Below, one piece after another: positions 38,586 to 41,313 of a stretch of DNA of 41,313 nucleotides. The stretch's first letter is position 1; every line of letters begins with the position of its first letter. The position numbers were made by a program, and so were the translations under genes. Source of the stretch: Betaproteobacteria bacterium RIFCSPLOWO2_02_FULL_67_26 (GTDB lineage: Bacteria; Pseudomonadota; Gammaproteobacteria; Burkholderiales; SG8-41); the NCBI GenBank assembly GCA_001771935.1, contig MERD01000005.1, positions 1 to 41,313 on the forward strand, read 5' to 3'. Under the pieces are notes generated by a model. It did not search any database, was not told where the DNA came from, and saw nothing but the letters and a program-made list of their open reading frames with translations.

Positions 38586-41313
38586 CTACTTGCAGATCGG
38601 CAACTCCTTCTTGTCCTTGTCGCCTTCCTTCTGCCCGGAATCGGAGGATGTGGTGGGCTCCTTTTTCTTCTCGTCCTCCTCGGTGGAAGTGGTCTGTACC
38701 AGCTCCGTCGCCGCCACCACCTGGTTGATCGCTTGCAGCACGGCAGGCTGCTGCTCGGCGGGCGGCAGCTCCGGTGACGGAGGCGGCGCCATGCCGTAGG
38801 TCAGATCAAACCCCGCGAACGGCAGGCTGGTCACCTGTGTGCCGGCCACGAAAAAGCCAGTATTCGAATCGAGCGGGTCCGAAACTCCTGCAACGCCGTT
38901 CACGAAGATGCCCCCGCTCGCGAGGGTCGGGAAGGTGATGGATAGGGTCTCCGGGATGCTGGACGAGATCTGCGCGAAGCCATTGTTGGCGATCAGATTG
39001 ATGGCCGTGTCCACCGCGATGTCCACGTCCATGCCGCTGAGAACCGCGCCGGCGCCGGAGGTGGAGCCGGTCACGTTCAGAACGTCCGCGTCCGCCGTCA
39101 TCAGGTTGCTTGCGTGCGCGGTGGTCGACGTCGTGGCGGCAGCATTGCCGATGTTTACAGTGGGGCCTACCAGGCCGACGTTGCTGCCGGCAACCGCCGC
39201 GCCGACGATATTCAGCGTTCCGCCTGCCTGCAGGAACAGGTCGCCGCTTGCGGATACGTTCCGGTCTATCGTCATGTTGCCGTTGGCGCCCAGGCCGAGG
39301 TTGCCCGTGGCGAAAATCGGACTGCTCAAGCCCAGATCCACCGTTGTGGTAACGGCGGCAATGGTTCCGTTGAAGAGCAAGCTGTCCAGCGTCAGCGAGC
39401 CGGCGTTGACGATGCCGATCTCGCCAGCGCCGCCGGTCGAACCCAGCGCCAGGTTCAGCACCGAGGTTTCCAGCGGATCGGCGAAGGAGCCGATGCTGCC
39501 GCTGTTCGCGGTGAGCACCGCCTTGTCGGCGACGATGTCGAGGCCCGAGGCGCTGTCCACCAGCGACCCGCCGGTGCTGGCCAAGGTCACGATGCCGCTG
39601 CCCGCGGTGATCCGGCCGACGTTGATATTTCCGCCCGCCGTGACGTTCACGTCGCCGTTGCTGGTGACAATTCCCGTCCCATTGTCGATAACGATCGCGC
39701 CGCCCGCGCTGGCGGCAAGGCTCCCCAAAGCGCTCGCGCTTATGAGTGTGAGCGCATTCGCATCCGTGATCTGAACCGCTCCTCCAGCAAGGCCCAGCGT
39801 ACCGGTAAAGTCATTCGCGGCATTGGTCGCGATGATCGCCCCGCCCCCGGTGCTGGCGAGCGTCAGGGTGCCTGCTGTCACGGCGTCGTTATAGGTCTGC
39901 GCGCCGGTCGTGGTCACGCTGCCGCCGAGGCTGGTCGTGCCGCCGGCATCCGTGGTCAGTGCGCCCAGCGCTTGTGTGCCACCCACGATGCCGGAAAGCG
40001 TCGTCACGCCGCTGCTGTTGACCGTCAGCGTGTTGTTCTCGGCGGTCTCGCTGTTGACCGTGCCGCCCAGCGTCACGCTCCCGCTGCCAGTGTTGATCGT
40101 TGTGTTGTTACCCAGGATCGTCGTGCCGGTAACGGCGAAGTTGCCGCCATTCGTGGTGTAGGTGCTGTTGAACGTGACGTTGCCGTTGTACTGCTGCGCC
40201 CCGGTGTTGGTGACGTCACCCAGCACGATCGTCGGCGCGGTTACGGTGAACGCCCCCCCGAGCGTGAGTGGGGCAAAGGAAATCGTGTTGGCATCGGTGA
40301 TCGCGACCGCGTTCGCTGCGCCGCTGTTCGACAGCGTCGTCAGCCCCTGGAAATCGTTCGCAGCCTGAGTAAGCGTAATCGGAGCCGCGCCCGCTGAAAT
40401 TCCTGCCGTGCCCGTCACCGTCAACGCTCCGGTCTGTGTCACTGCGCCGCCGTTGCTCGTCGCCACCAGATTGCCGCCAACACTGCCCTGGCCCAGGCTC
40501 AATGCCCCCGTCGATGCCGCAGTGAGCGCGCCAGTTGCAAGCGTGCCGAGCGTCAACGCGTTCGCATCCGTGATCTGCGTCGCCCCACCCGCAAGCGAGG
40601 CTGCTCCCTGGAAGTCATTGGCTCCGTTGGTGAGCGTGATCGCGCTGTTCCCTGCGTTGATCGTGCTGATGCCGGAGACCGTCAGGGCCGCGCTCTGCGT
40701 GATGGGCCCGCCCGACGAGAGCGTCAGATCGGCCCCGTTCACCGCAAACGGCCCACCGAAGTCGATGCCGGCGCTTCCCGTGCCGGGATTGCGCAATACG
40801 ATCGAATCGCTGAAAGTGTGCGCCCCGGCGGTGATGAGCCCGGTCCCGGAGGAGTGGCCGATCGTGATGAGCGAGAAGCCGTCCTGGACCGCCGCCAGGT
40901 CCGTCGTGCTCAGATTGAGATCGCCCGCGCCACCGGCAAGACCGATAGTGGTTGCCGTGTCAGTCGGCGAGATGGCCAGTTGGCCTGTCCCTTGCACCGC
41001 CGCCAGTGCCGAGAACTCGATCGCGTCCGCGCCGGCCGGCGCCTGCACGAACAGGGCGATGGGTCCCGAAGTCGTCGGACCGCCTATCGTGCCGGCGCTC
41101 CGGATGCCGTGCGCGAGCCCCGCCCCTGCACCGGTACCAAAAATCGAGATCCCTCCGCTCACGGATCTTATCGAAGTCGTGCTGTCGGCGATTTCCACGC
41201 CCTGACCATCATTGGTGCTCGAACCGGCCGTGCCGGTCAGCGTGATGGAACCCGCGCCGGTTGTAGTGACGTCGGCGCCGCCGCCGATGTGAATTCCGCG
41301 GTTGCTGTCCGAC
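38586..41313 (-). CDS. Large TpsA-type filamentous exoprotein, C-terminal part
   Basis: At least 908 C-terminal residues of a secreted adhesin-like protein; the gene runs off the right edge and the frame is open to the end. The sequence is Gly/Ala/Thr/Asn-rich beta-helix repeats of about 65 residues, with recurring ANDFQG, QITDANALTL and TGAQTYNDAV-like blocks. No secretion TPS domain is in view, as that is N-terminal. After about residue 780 the repeats give way to a Pro-rich linker and a charged tail (TEEDEKKKEPTTSSDSGQKE), ending PICK with one Cys. The adjacent TpsB gene supports the call; the function of the exoprotein is unknown. Confidence 0.87.
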   Translation of the reverse strand, partial: SDSNRGIHIGGGADVTTTGAGSITLTGTAGSSTNDGQGVEIADSTTSIRSVSGGISIFGTGAGAGLAHGIRSAGTIGGPTTSGPIALFVQAPAGADAIEFSALAAVQGTGQLAISPTDTATTIGLAGGAGDLNLSTTDLAAVQDGFSLITIGHSSGTGLITAGAHTFSDSIVLRNPGTGSAGIDFGGPFAVNGADLTLSSGGPITQSAALTVSGISTINAGNSAITLTNGANDFQGAASLAGGATQITDANALTLGTLATGALTAASTGALSLGQGSVGGNLVATSNGGAVTQTGALTVTGTAGISAGAAPITLTQAANDFQGLTTLSNSGAANAVAITDANTISFAPLTLGGAFTVTAPTIVLGDVTNTGAQQYNGNVTFNSTYTTNGGNFAVTGTTILGNNTTINTGSGSVTLGGTVNSETAENNTLTVNSSGVTTLSGIVGGTQALGALTTDAGGTTSLGGSVTTTGAQTYNDAVTAGTLTLASTGGGAIIATNAANDFTGTLGLAGGAVQITDANALTLISASALGSLAASAGGAIVIDNGTGIVTSNGDVNVTAGGNINVGRITAGSGIVTLASTGGSLVDSASGLDIVADKAVLTANSGSIGSFADPLETSVLNLALGSTGGAGEIGIVNAGSLTLDSLLFNGTIAAVTTTVDLGLSSPIFATGNLGLGANGNMTIDRNVSASGDLFLQAGGTLNIVGAAVAGSNVGLVGPTVNIGNAAATTSTTAHASNLMTADADVLNVTGSTSGAGAVLSGMDVDIAVDTAINLIANNGFAQISSSIPETLSITFPTLASGGIFVNGVAGVSDPLDSNTGFFVAGTQVTSLPFAGFDLTYGMAPPPSPELPPAEQQPAVLQAINQVVAATELVQTTSTEEDEKKKEPTTSSDSGQKEGDKDKKELPICK

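Noticed and set aside
39114-40397. 427-codon open frame opposite tpsA
   Set aside because: It mirrors the repetitive Gly/Ala/Thr codons of tpsA; low complexity, no motif.

Overview
The window reads as chromosomal DNA of a high-GC betaproteobacterium. Support for this comes from the rpsF-priB-rpsR-rplI operon with PriB inside it, a bcp-phoH pair, a cytochrome-b-linked periplasmic formate dehydrogenase (FDH) operon of betaproteobacterial type, and the codon and base composition. Genes are packed tightly, with many 4-bp start/stop overlaps. No gap between genes exceeds about 190 bp, and I saw no rRNA, tRNA, insertion sequence or CRISPR array.

Layout. (1) 1-5241, minus strand: two oxyanion importers in a row. 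The first in transcription order is a PhnCDE-like transporter whose binding protein belongs to the putative-selenate subfamily. The second is a tungstate transporter (tupB-tupC-tupA), with tupA cut by the window edge. (2) 5379-8167, plus: moeA overlapping a class I fumarase. (3) 8236-17603, minus: the formate dehydrogenase block. It holds DUF3305, DUF3306, a 701-aa polyferredoxin, a TorD-like chaperone, a Tat-signal peptide protein, the catalytic, Fe-S and cytochrome b subunits, a small lipoprotein and an 86-aa Ala/Lys-rich protein. (4) 17731-20264, plus: moaA-fdhD-mobA. (5) 20280-28526: GGDEF/EAL protein, MtfA-like peptidase, RmuC, YbbP/YbbA ABC system and divergent tesA. (6) 28539-30739: divergent selD and selU. 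(7) 30736-36683: ArnD-like deacetylase, bcp, phoH, dnaB and the rpsF ribosomal operon. (8) 36866-41313: a two-partner secretion pair, a TpsB transporter and the C-terminal part of a large repetitive TpsA exoprotein that runs off the window.

The common thread is trace-element redox chemistry. Tungstate import, molybdopterin synthesis (moaA, moeA, mobA) and the FdhD sulfurtransferase all serve the FDH. A selenate-type importer, selenophosphate synthetase (selD) and tRNA 2-selenouridine synthase (selU) form a selenium arm.

The main discovery is that selD itself is a selenoprotein gene. An in-frame UGA at 29535-29537 sits exactly at the catalytic Cys/Sec position (HGGG-U-GCK) and is followed by a hairpin with the spacing of a bacterial SECIS. 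Ordinary ORF calling would start the gene 28 codons too late and lose the active site. The FDH catalytic subunit in the same window has Cys, not Sec, at its active site, so the organism must decode Sec for other proteins as well as for SelD itself. Other notable points are twin palindromic boxes upstream of the FDH promoter, heptanucleotide repeats at three gene edges, an S18 protein with a long Gly/Lys/Arg-rich N-terminus, and a terminator between tpsA and tpsB.
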